A stretch of 38,609 nt of DNA, taken from contig BNVH01000030.1 of NCBI GenBank assembly GCA_025997955.1, forward strand, positions 1 to 38,609, given 5' to 3'. The position numbers and the translations under genes were made by a program. Positions 8,988-17,529 of this stretch are shown in pieces. This stretch comes from Synergistales bacterium (GTDB lineage Bacteria; Synergistota; Synergistia; Synergistales; Aminobacteriaceae). Each line of letters begins with the position of its first letter. Position 1 is the first letter of the stretch. The notes under the pieces were generated by a model that ran no database searches, was not told the DNA's origin, and saw only the letters and a list, made by a program, of their open reading frames with translations.

Positions 8988-9037
8988 CACGAAAATTTTC
9001 TAAAAAGCGTTAAATGTTCGGAGAGCGAGGGATTTTT

Positions 9038-9988
9038 ATGCAGGAAGTAAAAAAAGTTATAACCGAGGTAGGGACAAATGAGTGGCAGGTCGTGGTCTTC
9101 TTCTTGGGAGAACAATCTTTTGCCATAAACGTAGATAAAACACGCGAAATACTACGTTGGCCGGGTTGCAGGGTGATTCCCGATTCACCGAGCGCGATGA
9201 TAGGTATCACCTCCGTTCGCGGAGAGGTTTTACCTTTAGTCGATCTGAGGGTGTTTTTAAATATCCCGGCTAAAATAGAACGAGACCAGAGCAAAGTCAT
9301 CATAGCGGAGTTCAACGAGGTCAAGTTGGGGTTTGTGGTAGACGCGGTGGAGAGAATTTACCGCATAAACTCCGAGGATTTGGATTCCTCACTGACGGGC
9401 AAGTATCTCGGCGAGTGGATTCTTTACGTCATCAAGCGAGACGAGCGCAACGTGTTGCTATTGGACTACGAGGCGATAGTGCAGATGATCAGTCCGCAGC
9501 TTTCCATGAATCATCAGTGGGACCCGGCGGAAGTTCAGGAGATGGCCGAGGCTCACGGCATAGGGCATCCGTCGCAGTATCGCATTATAGCAGCTGAGGA
9601 CTCTCCCCTGATTCGCAAACAGATTAAGGATTCTCTCGCGAGCGGCGGGTTTACCAACGTCATTATCTGCCCTGACGGCAAAGAAGCATACGACCGCCTC
9701 ATGGAGCCGGACGCCCATTTTGATGTCCTGATAACGGACGTTGAGATGCCTAACTTAGACGGGCTTGCCCTGACAAGACGCCTGAAGGAGAACAGCAAGA
9801 CTAAGGATTTGCCGATTATAGTATTTTCTTCCATAATGGCGCAGGACATCAAAGCTAAAGCGGCCAGTATAGGCGCAAGATACCAGATAACCAAGCCCGA
9901 GGTTTCTCAGTTAGTGAAGTATGTCGTGAAGATAATCAAAGAAGAGCAGGACGCGGCCGAGAAGCGCGCGGCTCAGATGGTAGCTTGA
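9038..9988 (+). CDS. cheV: CheV chemotaxis coupling protein (CheW domain plus receiver domain)
   Basis: The 316-residue product starts with a CheW-like domain (about 10-155; RGEVLPLVDLR is characteristic), followed by a response-regulator receiver (about 180-305). The receiver has the acidic pair in AAEDSP, the phospho-acceptor Asp234 in TDVEMPNLDGL, and the Lys in ITKPE. CheV couples chemoreceptors to the CheA kinase and uses receiver phosphorylation for adaptation. The ATG at 9038 is preferred because GAGGG sits about 7 nt before it, while the ATG at 9014 has no ribosome site. The two receptors at 707-5116 are plausible partners, although no cheA, cheW or cheY is in the window. The stop overlaps the start of the next gene. 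Confidence 0.93.
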   Translation: MQEVKKVITEVGTNEWQVVVFFLGEQSFAINVDKTREILRWPGCRVIPDSPSAMIGITSVRGEVLPLVDLRVFLNIPAKIERDQSKVIIAEFNEVKLGFVVDAVERIYRINSEDLDSSLTGKYLGEWILYVIKRDERNVLLLDYEAIVQMISPQLSMNHQWDPAEVQEMAEAHGIGHPSQYRIIAAEDSPLIRKQIKDSLASGGFTNVIICPDGKEAYDRLMEPDAHFDVLITDVEMPNLDGLALTRRLKENSKTKDLPIIVFSSIMAQDIKAKAASIGARYQITKPEVSQLVKYVVKIIKEEQDAAEKRAAQMVA

Positions 9989-10686
9989 CGGACGGAGTAT
10001 TACCTTTGCTACGTTACTGGAATTCCGACCTGGACTTGGAAGTGGCTTCGTGGTTCCCGTTTGGGGTTGACTATAAGCCTGTTTCCATAAATACGATGCA
10101 CAGTTTTCAGTTGGAGAATATAGCTTCTTTGTGCCTTGAAACGGGGAGTGAGTTCTTTTTCATGTCCTCAATGTTTAGCGGGTGCGTCGGAAGCCTCATG
10201 CGGGATAACTTTTATAAAGACGAAAACAAGGGCTCTTTCAGCTTGGGGTTCATGATGCTTTTGGGATATTCTCCTCAGATGGAGAAGATATTGGGCCAAA
10301 AAATATCTGAGCGTCAGGATGTACGGGCTGGGGTGGCTTTTTGTTCTCTGTGGAACAAGACTTTGTTTTTGGAGAATATGAAAGTTATAGTCCTCGTCAG
10401 CGAGAGTCTTTTTTTTAGCGAGGACGAGTTTTTGGCCGACTTCGAGTCCATCTTGGAGGGTGAAGTGGCCGATGACAAGGGGCAATCGAAACATTCGAGC
10501 GTTTCGTATTTTGCCGAAAAATTTGGCTACAAGCGTTTTTATATGGCATACGAGACAGACGATCTCTTGCAGATAAGGATAAGTAAACTGCTCTACGAAA
10601 TGGAGTTTCCGGAGACGCGTATGATGGTCGGCCCTTCGCCTGAGATGGTTTTTCCGCCATTTCTGGGAGTGACCGTAAGTCTCTAA
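9985..10686 (+). CDS. Uncharacterised protein translationally coupled to CheV
   Basis: I do not recognise a family in this 233-residue product. Its TTG start overlaps the cheV stop as TTGA, so it is likely translated by coupling and made with CheV. It appears soluble: no signal peptide or confident membrane helix is seen, though residues 50-110 are rich in Phe, Met and Leu. Notable segments are SEFFFMSSMFSG, SLGFMMLLGYSPQ and a Pro-rich end (PSPEMVFPPF). It has normal codon use and fills the space up to rpoD with a 34-nt gap, so it is very likely a real gene. A role in chemotaxis is suggested only by its position. Confidence 0.7.
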   Translation: MTDGVLPLLRYWNSDLDLEVASWFPFGVDYKPVSINTMHSFQLENIASLCLETGSEFFFMSSMFSGCVGSLMRDNFYKDENKGSFSLGFMMLLGYSPQMEKILGQKISERQDVRAGVAFCSLWNKTLFLENMKVIVLVSESLFFSEDEFLADFESILEGEVADDKGQSKHSSVSYFAEKFGYKRFYMAYETDDLLQIRISKLLYEMEFPETRMMVGPSPEMVFPPFLGVTVSL

Positions 10687-10720
10687 AGAGCGCGACAGAA
10701 ACGCAACAGGAGGACAATAA

Positions 10721-11851
10721 GTGGAAAAACAAAACGCGGACGCCTCAAAAATAGAGTCGTCCAATGAATATTTGGGTAAGGTCCGTAATCTCGTGCATGA
10801 TTCGCAGGGGCGCGGGTTTGTAACTCATCAGGACATAGAACGCCACATCCCTGTGGATACATGGACATCCGATATGTTGGACAGCGTATTCACCAATCTG
10901 CAGGAGATGGGTATAGAGGTGGTTCCGGAGGAAAGCGGCCCGGCTAAGATGAAGACCGCCGTGGCCGTAGGCGAGGATTATGTGCCCTCTATCGACGGCG
11001 ATATAGGAAAACTTGACGATATTCCTCTGACAGACCCTGTGCGTATGTATTTGCGCGAAATAGGAAAAGTCTCCCTTTTGACGGCCGAGGAAGAAGTGAC
11101 TTTGGCCAAGCAGATGGAAGACGGCAGCGACAAAGCGAAACAGAAACTTATCGACGCCAACTTGCGTTTGGTTGTAAGCATAGCCAAAAAATACATAGGG
11201 CGCGGAATGCTTTTTCTTGACCTCATTCAGGAGGGCAATCTCGGGCTTATTCGCGCCGTGGAGAAGTTCGACTACCACAAAGGCTTCAAGTTCAGCACGT
11301 ACGCCACGTGGTGGATACGCCAGGCTATTACCCGCGCCATAGCGGATCAGGCCCGCACTATCCGCGTGCCTGTCCACATGGTGGAAACCATAAACAAAAT
11401 GGTGCGCATATCGCGTCAGCTCGTCCAAAGATTAGGACGTGAGCCCACCGACGACGAGATAGCCGTCGAAATGGAAATACCCCCCACGAGAGTGGAGGAG
11501 ATTCGCCGTATAGCGCAGCTTCCTGTTTCTCTTGAAACTCCTATAGGCGAGGAGGAGGACAGTCAGCTCGGCGACTTTATCGAGGACAGGGAGCTTCCAA
11601 GCCCTGACGAGGCGGCGGCGGATCACTTGTTGCACGAGCAAATCGAGGAGATGTTAGACAACCTTTCTATAAGAGAAAGAGAGGTTTTGCACTTTCGTTT
11701 TGGCTTAGAGGACGGACATTCTTACACCCTTGAAGAAGTGGGGCGCAAATTTGGCGTCACGCGCGAACGTATCCGGCAAATAGAGGCCAAGGCTCTCAGG
11801 AAGCTCCGCCATCCGAGCCGAAGCCGCAAATTGAGGGATTTTCTGGATTAA
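10721..11851 (+). CDS. rpoD: RNA polymerase primary sigma factor (RpoD/SigA)
   Basis: The 376-residue sigma factor has a short region 1.1 (about 10-75), region 1.2 (DPVRMYLREIG, about 106-117), and region 2 with FLDLIQEGNLGLIRAVEKFD and the -10-reading STYATWWIRQAITRAI. Region 3 follows. Region 4 has the helix-turn-helix TLEEVGRKFGVTRERIRQIE and the RHPSRSRKLRDFL end typical of group 1 factors. It lacks the large non-conserved insert of proteobacterial RpoD. The GTG start has AGGAGG 7 nt upstream. Unusually, dnaG is not upstream; cheV and an unknown gene are. Promoters read by this factor should have ordinary TTGACA/TATAAT boxes, in line with those proposed in this window. Confidence 0.97.
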   Translation: MEKQNADASKIESSNEYLGKVRNLVHDSQGRGFVTHQDIERHIPVDTWTSDMLDSVFTNLQEMGIEVVPEESGPAKMKTAVAVGEDYVPSIDGDIGKLDDIPLTDPVRMYLREIGKVSLLTAEEEVTLAKQMEDGSDKAKQKLIDANLRLVVSIAKKYIGRGMLFLDLIQEGNLGLIRAVEKFDYHKGFKFSTYATWWIRQAITRAIADQARTIRVPVHMVETINKMVRISRQLVQRLGREPTDDEIAVEMEIPPTRVEEIRRIAQLPVSLETPIGEEEDSQLGDFIEDRELPSPDEAAADHLLHEQIEEMLDNLSIREREVLHFRFGLEDGHSYTLEEVGRKFGVTRERIRQIEAKALRKLRHPSRSRKLRDFLD

Positions 11852-11878
11852 ATTTTTTCAGGAATGGAGATGGCATAG

Positions 11879-12400
11879 ATGACTTTTAAAAGTAAGTTTA
11901 ATTTTGCTTTAAGCGCGTTTTTCGTGTGGCTCGTTGTGTTCCTGCCAGCTTCCGCTTACGCGGCGGGCATGGTGCAAACACACAACACAAGAATGCAGTC
12001 GAGAAATCAGACGCTTGAGGCTGCCGGCGCGGGGGGCGGGAACACCGACCTCAGGGCTATATCTAATGCCAAACCCCAAACTCTGACCGGCCTGCCAGCG
12101 GGAGCCATAGGAAGCGGATCGAGCCTTGAGGATATTCCCGAAGATCAGCGTCCGGTCGGAAGGGTTGTTTTGGCCGGCGACCATATGGATTCGCCTATCG
12201 GAGCCGGGCTTGTCGGCTCTAAGCTTGACCGCGTCTGCGGAATAGCGGAACACATGGGATATAAAGTCGTAAAGAAGGGCTACACGCCAAACTCCATAGA
12301 CGCCGTGTATTCGTTTAACGTCATGAAAGGAAAAGCTCGCGTGGCCACGGTTCATCTTGACCGAAGTATGAGGGTGTCGATGGTCGAGGCGGTTGAGTAG
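11879..12400 (+). CDS. Small exported protein of unknown function
   Basis: The 173-residue product has a classical signal peptide: KSK near the N-terminus, a hydrophobic core about 8-28, and a likely cleavage after AYA near residue 29. The mature part has a low-complexity Gly/Ala region (about 40-75) and a compact C-terminal domain (about 95-173). The C-terminal domain contains GDHMDSPIG, LDRVCGIAEHMGY and RVATVHLDRSM. It is probably periplasmic or surface-located. No family is recognised. It sits 27 nt after rpoD and 11 nt before the MFS exporter, so it is likely co-transcribed. A single Cys in the mature domain makes disulfide formation within the chain impossible. Confidence 0.75.
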   Translation: MTFKSKFNFALSAFFVWLVVFLPASAYAAGMVQTHNTRMQSRNQTLEAAGAGGGNTDLRAISNAKPQTLTGLPAGAIGSGSSLEDIPEDQRPVGRVVLAGDHMDSPIGAGLVGSKLDRVCGIAEHMGYKVVKKGYTPNSIDAVYSFNVMKGKARVATVHLDRSMRVSMVEAVE

Positions 12401-12411
12401 AAGGAGACATA

Positions 12412-13638
12412 ATGTCCAAAACCGAAGTTTCAAGCGCCTGTCCGTCCGGAGACGGCGTAAAGCATTATCTGCGCGCGCCTGAGCGCAGAATAGCTCTTAT
12501 TTCTTTAGCGCATGGCGTAAATGATATGTACGCCGCGTATCTGCCCACATTTATCCCCTTTATCCGTGAGAATTTGGGGTTGTCTTACGCCTTGGCCGGC
12601 AGCATGAATCTCATAGTAGGAATTTTTCATCTTATATGTCAGCCCGTCATAGGTTATGTTTGCGACCGCATCAGACGTCCCGTTCTTATGATAATCGGAC
12701 CCATTCTATGCGGACTTGGCGCCGCCATGCTGCCAAATACGAATTCTTTCGCCCTGACCATCGCCTTTGCCGGGCTTTGGGGGCTTGGCAGCGCTCTTTA
12801 TCATCCTCAGGGGAACGGCGGTATCGGATATATATCGCCGCCTGGGCGTTTGCCCACAGCCTTGGCTTGGTTTAATATCGTAGGCACGGTTGGGACGATG
12901 CTCAGCCCAGTCATAGCGGTGGGGAGCGTCAGACTGTTCGGTTATAAAGGCTTGCTTTTTACTCTTATCCCGGCGTTGTTGCTGGCTCCGCTTTTGGCCT
13001 ATTCCATGCCTTTTTTGAGAGAAGAATCGACTCAGGCGCAGCACGCTAAAAAGGGGTTTTTCAGGACGTTTGGCGCTGTTTTTGCCGTGCTCTACCCCAT
13101 ATTGGCCATCGCTATCACGCGGGACACTATTTTTCAGTTTGTGCGTTTTCTTTTGCCGCTTAAAGTCGTGGCGGAGGGCGGAAGTTTGGAGGACTCAGGC
13201 GGCATCGTGTTCTTCCTTACGCTTGGCAGCATACTCGGCATGATCCCGGCCACTAAGATCGCCAAAAAAATCGGTGACACAAAAACCATGTTGTTGAGCG
13301 TTATCCTTTGCTTTTGTTTTTTTATGGCGGCCAACGCGCTTGAGGGCTGGCCATCGATAGCGTGCTATTTTATGGTTGCTTTATCAATTTACTCAAACTC
13401 GCCCATTGCGGCTTCTATGGCTCAAAAAATCGTCCCCGGCGAGCGCAGCATGTCAAGCGCCGTCGTCGTCGGGTTGTCTTGGGGTATGAGCAACGTCCTG
13501 CTTTCGCCCTGCGGTAAGCTCATAGATATATTCGGTATATACAATACGCTTGTCATTGTGGGCTTTTTGCCGCTCCTAAGCCTGCCGTTTTTTATGACCA
13601 AGGTCTTCAGAGAGCATGACCGTCATGATGTTAAGTGA
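12412..13638 (+). CDS. MFS transporter, fosmidomycin-resistance (Fsr)-like
   Basis: The 408-residue protein has about 12 membrane helices. The block SLAHGVNDMYAAYLPTFIPF in helix 1 and GLGSALYHPQG near helix 4 are typical of the Fsr branch of the major facilitator superfamily, as is the DRIRRP loop between helices 2 and 3. Members are drug or metabolite exporters; the real substrate here is unknown. The ATG has AAGGAG upstream. It follows the small exported protein by 11 nt and precedes purN by 3 nt, so it belongs to the purine-gene run. Confidence 0.9.
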   Translation: MSKTEVSSACPSGDGVKHYLRAPERRIALISLAHGVNDMYAAYLPTFIPFIRENLGLSYALAGSMNLIVGIFHLICQPVIGYVCDRIRRPVLMIIGPILCGLGAAMLPNTNSFALTIAFAGLWGLGSALYHPQGNGGIGYISPPGRLPTALAWFNIVGTVGTMLSPVIAVGSVRLFGYKGLLFTLIPALLLAPLLAYSMPFLREESTQAQHAKKGFFRTFGAVFAVLYPILAIAITRDTIFQFVRFLLPLKVVAEGGSLEDSGGIVFFLTLGSILGMIPATKIAKKIGDTKTMLLSVILCFCFFMAANALEGWPSIACYFMVALSIYSNSPIAASMAQKIVPGERSMSSAVVVGLSWGMSNVLLSPCGKLIDIFGIYNTLVIVGFLPLLSLPFFMTKVFREHDRHDVK

Positions 13639-13641
13639 AAG

Positions 13642-14262
13642 GTGAGTCATTTGAAAGGTCGCCTGCTTAAACTGTGCGTGATGGTATCGGGTCGAGGAAG
13701 CAATCTCGACGCGATAGTGAGGAGCATTGATGAAGGCAAGCTGAACGCTTGCGTCAATGTGGTCATCTCGGACCGTCACGACGCTCTCGCCCTGAAACGC
13801 GTCGAAGAATGGAATGCTGCCGGCGGCAAGAGAATAGAGAGCTTTGTCATTGAACGAAGCTCTTTTCCCGGCAAAGACTCGTTCGATGACGCCATCGCTT
13901 CTATCTTGGAAGAAAGAGAAGTTGATTTGATAGTCTTGGCGGGTTTTATGAGGGTCTTGGGAGCTAAATTCGCGGCTCGTTTCGCGGGGAAAATTATCAA
14001 CATCCACCCATCGCTATTGCCGTCGTTTCCTGGGCTTCACGCGCAAAGACAAGCCCTTGCGTACGGCACTAAAATATCGGGGTGCACAGTGCATTTTGTG
14101 GATAAGACGTTAGACGGAGGGTCTATCATCTCCCAAGTTGCGGTTCCGGTTTTGGACGGCGATACGGAGGACACGCTGAGCGAGCGCATCCTTAAAGAAG
14201 AACACCGCCTCTTGCCGGAGACAATACAAAAATTAGCTGCTAATCAAATTCGGTTTGGATGA
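13642..14262 (+). CDS. purN: Phosphoribosylglycinamide formyltransferase (GART) PurN
   Basis: PurN transfers the formyl group from 10-formyl-THF to GAR in de novo purine synthesis. The 206-residue chain shows the nucleotide-binding VSGRGSNLDAI, the NIHPSLLPSFPGLHAQRQA block carrying the catalytic Asn and His, and VHFVDKTLDGG with the catalytic Asp. Length is normal. The GTG at 13642 gives the listed start. A TTG at 13651, preceded by AAAGGTGAG, is an equally good alternative that removes three residues. It lies 3 nt after the MFS gene and 12 nt before purH. Confidence 0.95.
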   Translation: MSHLKGRLLKLCVMVSGRGSNLDAIVRSIDEGKLNACVNVVISDRHDALALKRVEEWNAAGGKRIESFVIERSSFPGKDSFDDAIASILEEREVDLIVLAGFMRVLGAKFAARFAGKIINIHPSLLPSFPGLHAQRQALAYGTKISGCTVHFVDKTLDGGSIISQVAVPVLDGDTEDTLSERILKEEHRLLPETIQKLAANQIRFG

Positions 14263-14274
14263 GGGGTCTTTTTC

Positions 14275-15867
14275 ATGCCTAAAAGCGGAGTTGAATGTAA
14301 AGTTAAACGCGCGCTCATAAGCGTATCGGATAAAGCCGGCATAGTGGACTTGGCCGCCTCTCTCGTAAAGTTGGGCGTGGAGATAATATCCACGGGAGGA
14401 ACTTTCAAAACCATAAAGGACGCTGGGCTTTCCGTGACATACATATCAGATGTGACGAACTTTCCCGAGATATTGGACGGACGGGTCAAGACTCTGCACC
14501 CGGCTATACACGGTGGGATTTTGGCTAGAAGAACTATCAAAGAACACATGGACGCCCTATCCGACCAGCGCATAACCCCCATAGACATGGTGGTAGTGAA
14601 TCTCTATCCTTTCAAAGAAACGGCCAAAAGGCCTGACGCGTCATGGGATGAGTTAATTGAGAATATCGACATCGGAGGCCCCTCTATGGTGCGCTCCGCC
14701 GCTAAAAATCACGAGGACGTTATTATAATAGTCAACCCCAACGACTACGGCGTTGTTTTGAGCCAACTGCAAACCGCTGGAGACTGCCCAAAAGAAGAGA
14801 GAGTGCGTTTGGCCTTGGCCGCCTTTAAGCATACGACCGAGTATGACGCCTGTATCGCCGAGGTTTTGGCGGGTCGGATCGCTCTATCTGCGGTCAGCGC
14901 CCCTACGCTTATCAAAAGTATAGAAAAAGAATCCAATTTGCGCTACGGGGAAAACCCCGGACAGGCGGCGTCGCTATACCGCGTTTCCTACGCGGACGCG
15001 GACACGAGCTTGTCATTTATCGACTCAAAACAATTGCAGGGAAAAGAACTTTCGTACAACAACTGGTTAGACTCCGACGGCGCTTTCAAGCTGATTCAGG
15101 AGCTTCACGCGTCGTATTCGGACAAAGCCGCCGTCGCCATAATAAAGCATACCAACCCGTGCGGCGCGGCCGTGTCCGATACGTTGCAGGAGGCGTTTTG
15201 GAAAGCGTTCGAGTCCGATTCCGTCTCGGCCTTTGGCGGGATTATAGCGGTGAACCGCCCTGTGACCGCGGAGTTGGCGATAGGCATGTCCGATATTTTT
15301 TTTGAGGTTGTCATAGCGCCGGAATATACACCCCAAGCGCTTGAGGTTTTTAGCGCTAAGAAAAACCTGCGGCTTTTGGAAGTTCCTCGGGATGCCTGGA
15401 AAATACGAAGCGCGCCTGAACTAAGGAGCGTTTCGGGCGGACTTTTAGTCCAGGGCCGAGACTGCCAAGAAAGTCCTGTGGAAACATGGAAAACGGTCAC
15501 TCGCCGCGCGCCGCTCAAAGACGAGCTTGAAGATATGGCCTTTGCGTGGATAGTCGCGAAGCACGTAAAATCAAACGCTATTTTGCTTGCGCGCGGCATG
15601 TCCACGGTTGGCGTTGGCGCGGGGCAGATGAACCGCGTTGGCGCGGCCGAGATAGCCTTGAGGCAGGCCGGAGAAAAAGCCAAAGGGTCTGTGCTGGCCA
15701 GCGACGCGTTTTTTCCGTTTTCGGATACTGTCCTCCTGTCGGCGCGGTATGGCGTAAGGGCTATCGTTCAGCCGGGGGGCTCTTTGAAAGATCAAGAATC
15801 CATAGACGCCTCGGACGAAAACGGCTTGACCATGCTTTTTACCGGTGTTCGTCATTTCAAGCATTGA
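14275..15867 (+). CDS. purH: Bifunctional AICAR transformylase / IMP cyclohydrolase PurH
   Basis: PurH does the last two steps to IMP. The 530-residue protein has the N-terminal MGS-like cyclohydrolase domain (LISVSDKAGI, STGGTFKTIKDAG, about 8-145). The C-terminal transformylase domain has RYGENPGQ, the catalytic Lys-His in IIKHTNPCGAA, and GAGQMNRVGAAEIA. The length is typical, with a short N-terminal lead (PKSGVECK). The ATG has GAGGGG about 9 nt upstream. It lies between purN and the flotillin gene, with gaps of 12 and 33 nt. Confidence 0.97.
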   Translation: MPKSGVECKVKRALISVSDKAGIVDLAASLVKLGVEIISTGGTFKTIKDAGLSVTYISDVTNFPEILDGRVKTLHPAIHGGILARRTIKEHMDALSDQRITPIDMVVVNLYPFKETAKRPDASWDELIENIDIGGPSMVRSAAKNHEDVIIIVNPNDYGVVLSQLQTAGDCPKEERVRLALAAFKHTTEYDACIAEVLAGRIALSAVSAPTLIKSIEKESNLRYGENPGQAASLYRVSYADADTSLSFIDSKQLQGKELSYNNWLDSDGAFKLIQELHASYSDKAAVAIIKHTNPCGAAVSDTLQEAFWKAFESDSVSAFGGIIAVNRPVTAELAIGMSDIFFEVVIAPEYTPQALEVFSAKKNLRLLEVPRDAWKIRSAPELRSVSGGLLVQGRDCQESPVETWKTVTRRAPLKDELEDMAFAWIVAKHVKSNAILLARGMSTVGVGAGQMNRVGAAEIALRQAGEKAKGSVLASDAFFPFSDTVLLSARYGVRAIVQPGGSLKDQESIDASDENGLTMLFTGVRHFKH

Positions 15868-15900
15868 GTTGCGTAGCGTTAAGACTGTGAGGGGTTAATT

Positions 15901-17529
15901 ATGGCAATAGTCGGTCTTGTGGTTGTAGCTCTTCTCGTTATCTTTTTATTTTTGACATTTATCGCGATAATGCATCGCTATCAGCGCTGTCCCGCGGACA
16001 AAATTCTCGTCATCTACGGCAGAACCGGCGAGGGCTCGGCCAAGTGCATACACGGCGGCGCGGCTTTCGTCATCCCTCTTCTTCAGGACTACGCTTACCT
16101 CGATCTTACGCCGATATCGATAGATATACCCCTTCAGGGCGCGCTCTCAAAGGAAAACATCCGCATCTCCGCGCCATCGACGTTCACCGTCGGAATCAGC
16201 ACAGAGCCGGTCGTGATGAAAAACGCCGCCGAGCGCTTGTTGGAGCTCAAACAGTCCGACGTCAGAAAAGTGGCGGAGGACATCATTTTCGGTCAGTTCC
16301 GCGCCACTATCGCCACCATGAAAATCGAGGAAATAAACACGGACAGGGAGAAGTTCCAGTCCGCGGTGATGGAGTCGGTGGAGGTAGAGCTTGCCAAGGT
16401 AGGGCTTCGCGTCATAAACGTGAACATCAAGGATATAGACGACGAGTCCGGCTACATCAAAGCGCTCGGTCAAAAGGCCGCGTCGGAGGCTATAAACCAG
16501 GCCAAGATAGACGTTGCGCAGCAGGATAGAAAGGGACAAATAGGCGTAGCCGAGGCCGAGAAGGAAAAAGAGATAGGCGTCGCGAACGCTAAGCGCTCGC
16601 GGGAAATAGGCGTGGCCGGCGCGGATAAAGAAAGGGAAATAGGGTTGGCGGAGGCCGCGAAGGACCGTGAAATAGGCATCGCCGGCGCTGATATGGCGAA
16701 GAGCATCGGCATAGCCGAGGCGCAGAAGGACCAGGAAATAGGCGTAGCGAACGCCGCTAAGGAAAAAGAGATAGGACTTGCCGGAGCCCTGCGCGAACAG
16801 CGCGTAGGAGTCGCCGCGGCGGACGCCGAGGCCGTGAAGGGCGAAAACCTCGCTAAGCAGGTAAAGGCGGAGTCCGAGGCGGACTTGCGCGAGAAGGTCG
16901 CCGAGGCCAACCGGCGAGGCATGGTGGCGGAGAAAACCAAAGAGGCGGAGGCGAAGCAGACCGCGTACAGCGCCGAAATGGATGCGGAGGTCGCGAGGCA
17001 GGAGCGCGACAAGGCGTCCAGATTGGCCGACACAATCCCTCCGGCCGACGCCGAAAGGCGGAAGGTTATAATCCAAGCGGAGGCGGAGGCGGAAAAACAG
17101 CGACTTGAAGGACATGGAGAGGGCGAGCGGGTGAAAAACGAGATGCTTGGCCGCGCTGAGGGTATGAATGCGCTCTTCGAGGCTAACGCCAATGGTATAC
17201 ACAAACTCGTCTCGGCGGCGAGCGGCGACGCTAACGCGGCTTTCCTCTTGATGATGGCCGACCGCGTGCCGGAGCTGATGGAGATACAGGCCAAGGCTAT
17301 ATCCAACTTCAAAATAGACAAAGTCACTGTTTGGGACTCAGGATCAGGCGGCTCGGGCGGGTCGTCTATATCGAACCTCGTGAAGGACTACGCCACAAGT
17401 CTGCCCCCGCTGAACGATCTATTGCAGATGACCGGCGTTATAGGCCCTGGGCTCCTCGGCAAAAACAAAGACGTCGCCGGCACGGCTTCCACGGCTAATG
17501 ACGGCGTGGCGTCGCAGCAGAGAGCATGA
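15901..17529 (+). CDS. Flotillin / SPFH-domain membrane scaffold with hendecad repeats
   Basis: The 542-residue protein has an N-terminal membrane segment (about 3-23), an SPFH/band-7 domain (about 25-195), a long coiled-coil region (about 200-420), and a Gly/Ser linker (about 480-490) with a Pro/Leu-rich tail. It resembles FloT/YqiK proteins, which organise membrane microdomains. Residues 213-311 are nine back-to-back 11-residue units of the form EIGVAxAxKxR, an unusually regular array that predicts a right-handed or straight coiled coil. The tail keeps the AAEAEK-type flotillin repeats. GAGGGG precedes the ATG. The last four bases overlap the NfeD-like gene as ATGA, so the two are surely co-expressed. 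Confidence 0.93.
   Translation: MAIVGLVVVALLVIFLFLTFIAIMHRYQRCPADKILVIYGRTGEGSAKCIHGGAAFVIPLLQDYAYLDLTPISIDIPLQGALSKENIRISAPSTFTVGISTEPVVMKNAAERLLELKQSDVRKVAEDIIFGQFRATIATMKIEEINTDREKFQSAVMESVEVELAKVGLRVINVNIKDIDDESGYIKALGQKAASEAINQAKIDVAQQDRKGQIGVAEAEKEKEIGVANAKRSREIGVAGADKEREIGLAEAAKDREIGIAGADMAKSIGIAEAQKDQEIGVANAAKEKEIGLAGALREQRVGVAAADAEAVKGENLAKQVKAESEADLREKVAEANRRGMVAEKTKEAEAKQTAYSAEMDAEVARQERDKASRLADTIPPADAERRKVIIQAEAEAEKQRLEGHGEGERVKNEMLGRAEGMNALFEANANGIHKLVSAASGDANAAFLLMMADRVPELMEIQAKAISNFKIDKVTVWDSGSGGSGGSSISNLVKDYATSLPPLNDLLQMTGVIGPGLLGKNKDVAGTASTANDGVASQQRA
16537..16833 (+). repeat. Nine 33-bp coding repeats (11-residue units) in the flotillin gene
   Basis: Codons 213-311 form nine consecutive 33-nt units starting at 16537, 16570, 16603, 16636, 16669, 16702, 16735, 16768 and 16801. 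The protein consensus is EIGVAxAxKER; the first eight units keep Ile-Gly at positions 2-3 and the ninth has Val-Gly and is degenerate. The DNA copies have diverged at silent and variable positions, so the array is not a fresh expansion. Confidence 0.9.

Noticed and set aside
9980..9990. Possible programmed frameshift joining cheV to the next gene
   Set aside because: TTGA is an ordinary stop/start overlap; there is no slippery heptamer or downstream structure.
16147..17327. Two long antisense open frames (about 351 and 285 codons) opposite the flotillin gene
   Set aside because: They mirror the 33-bp repeats and Ala/Glu-rich codon bias; they have Leu/Arg- or Ser/Ala-rich low-complexity translations, no ribosome site and no family.
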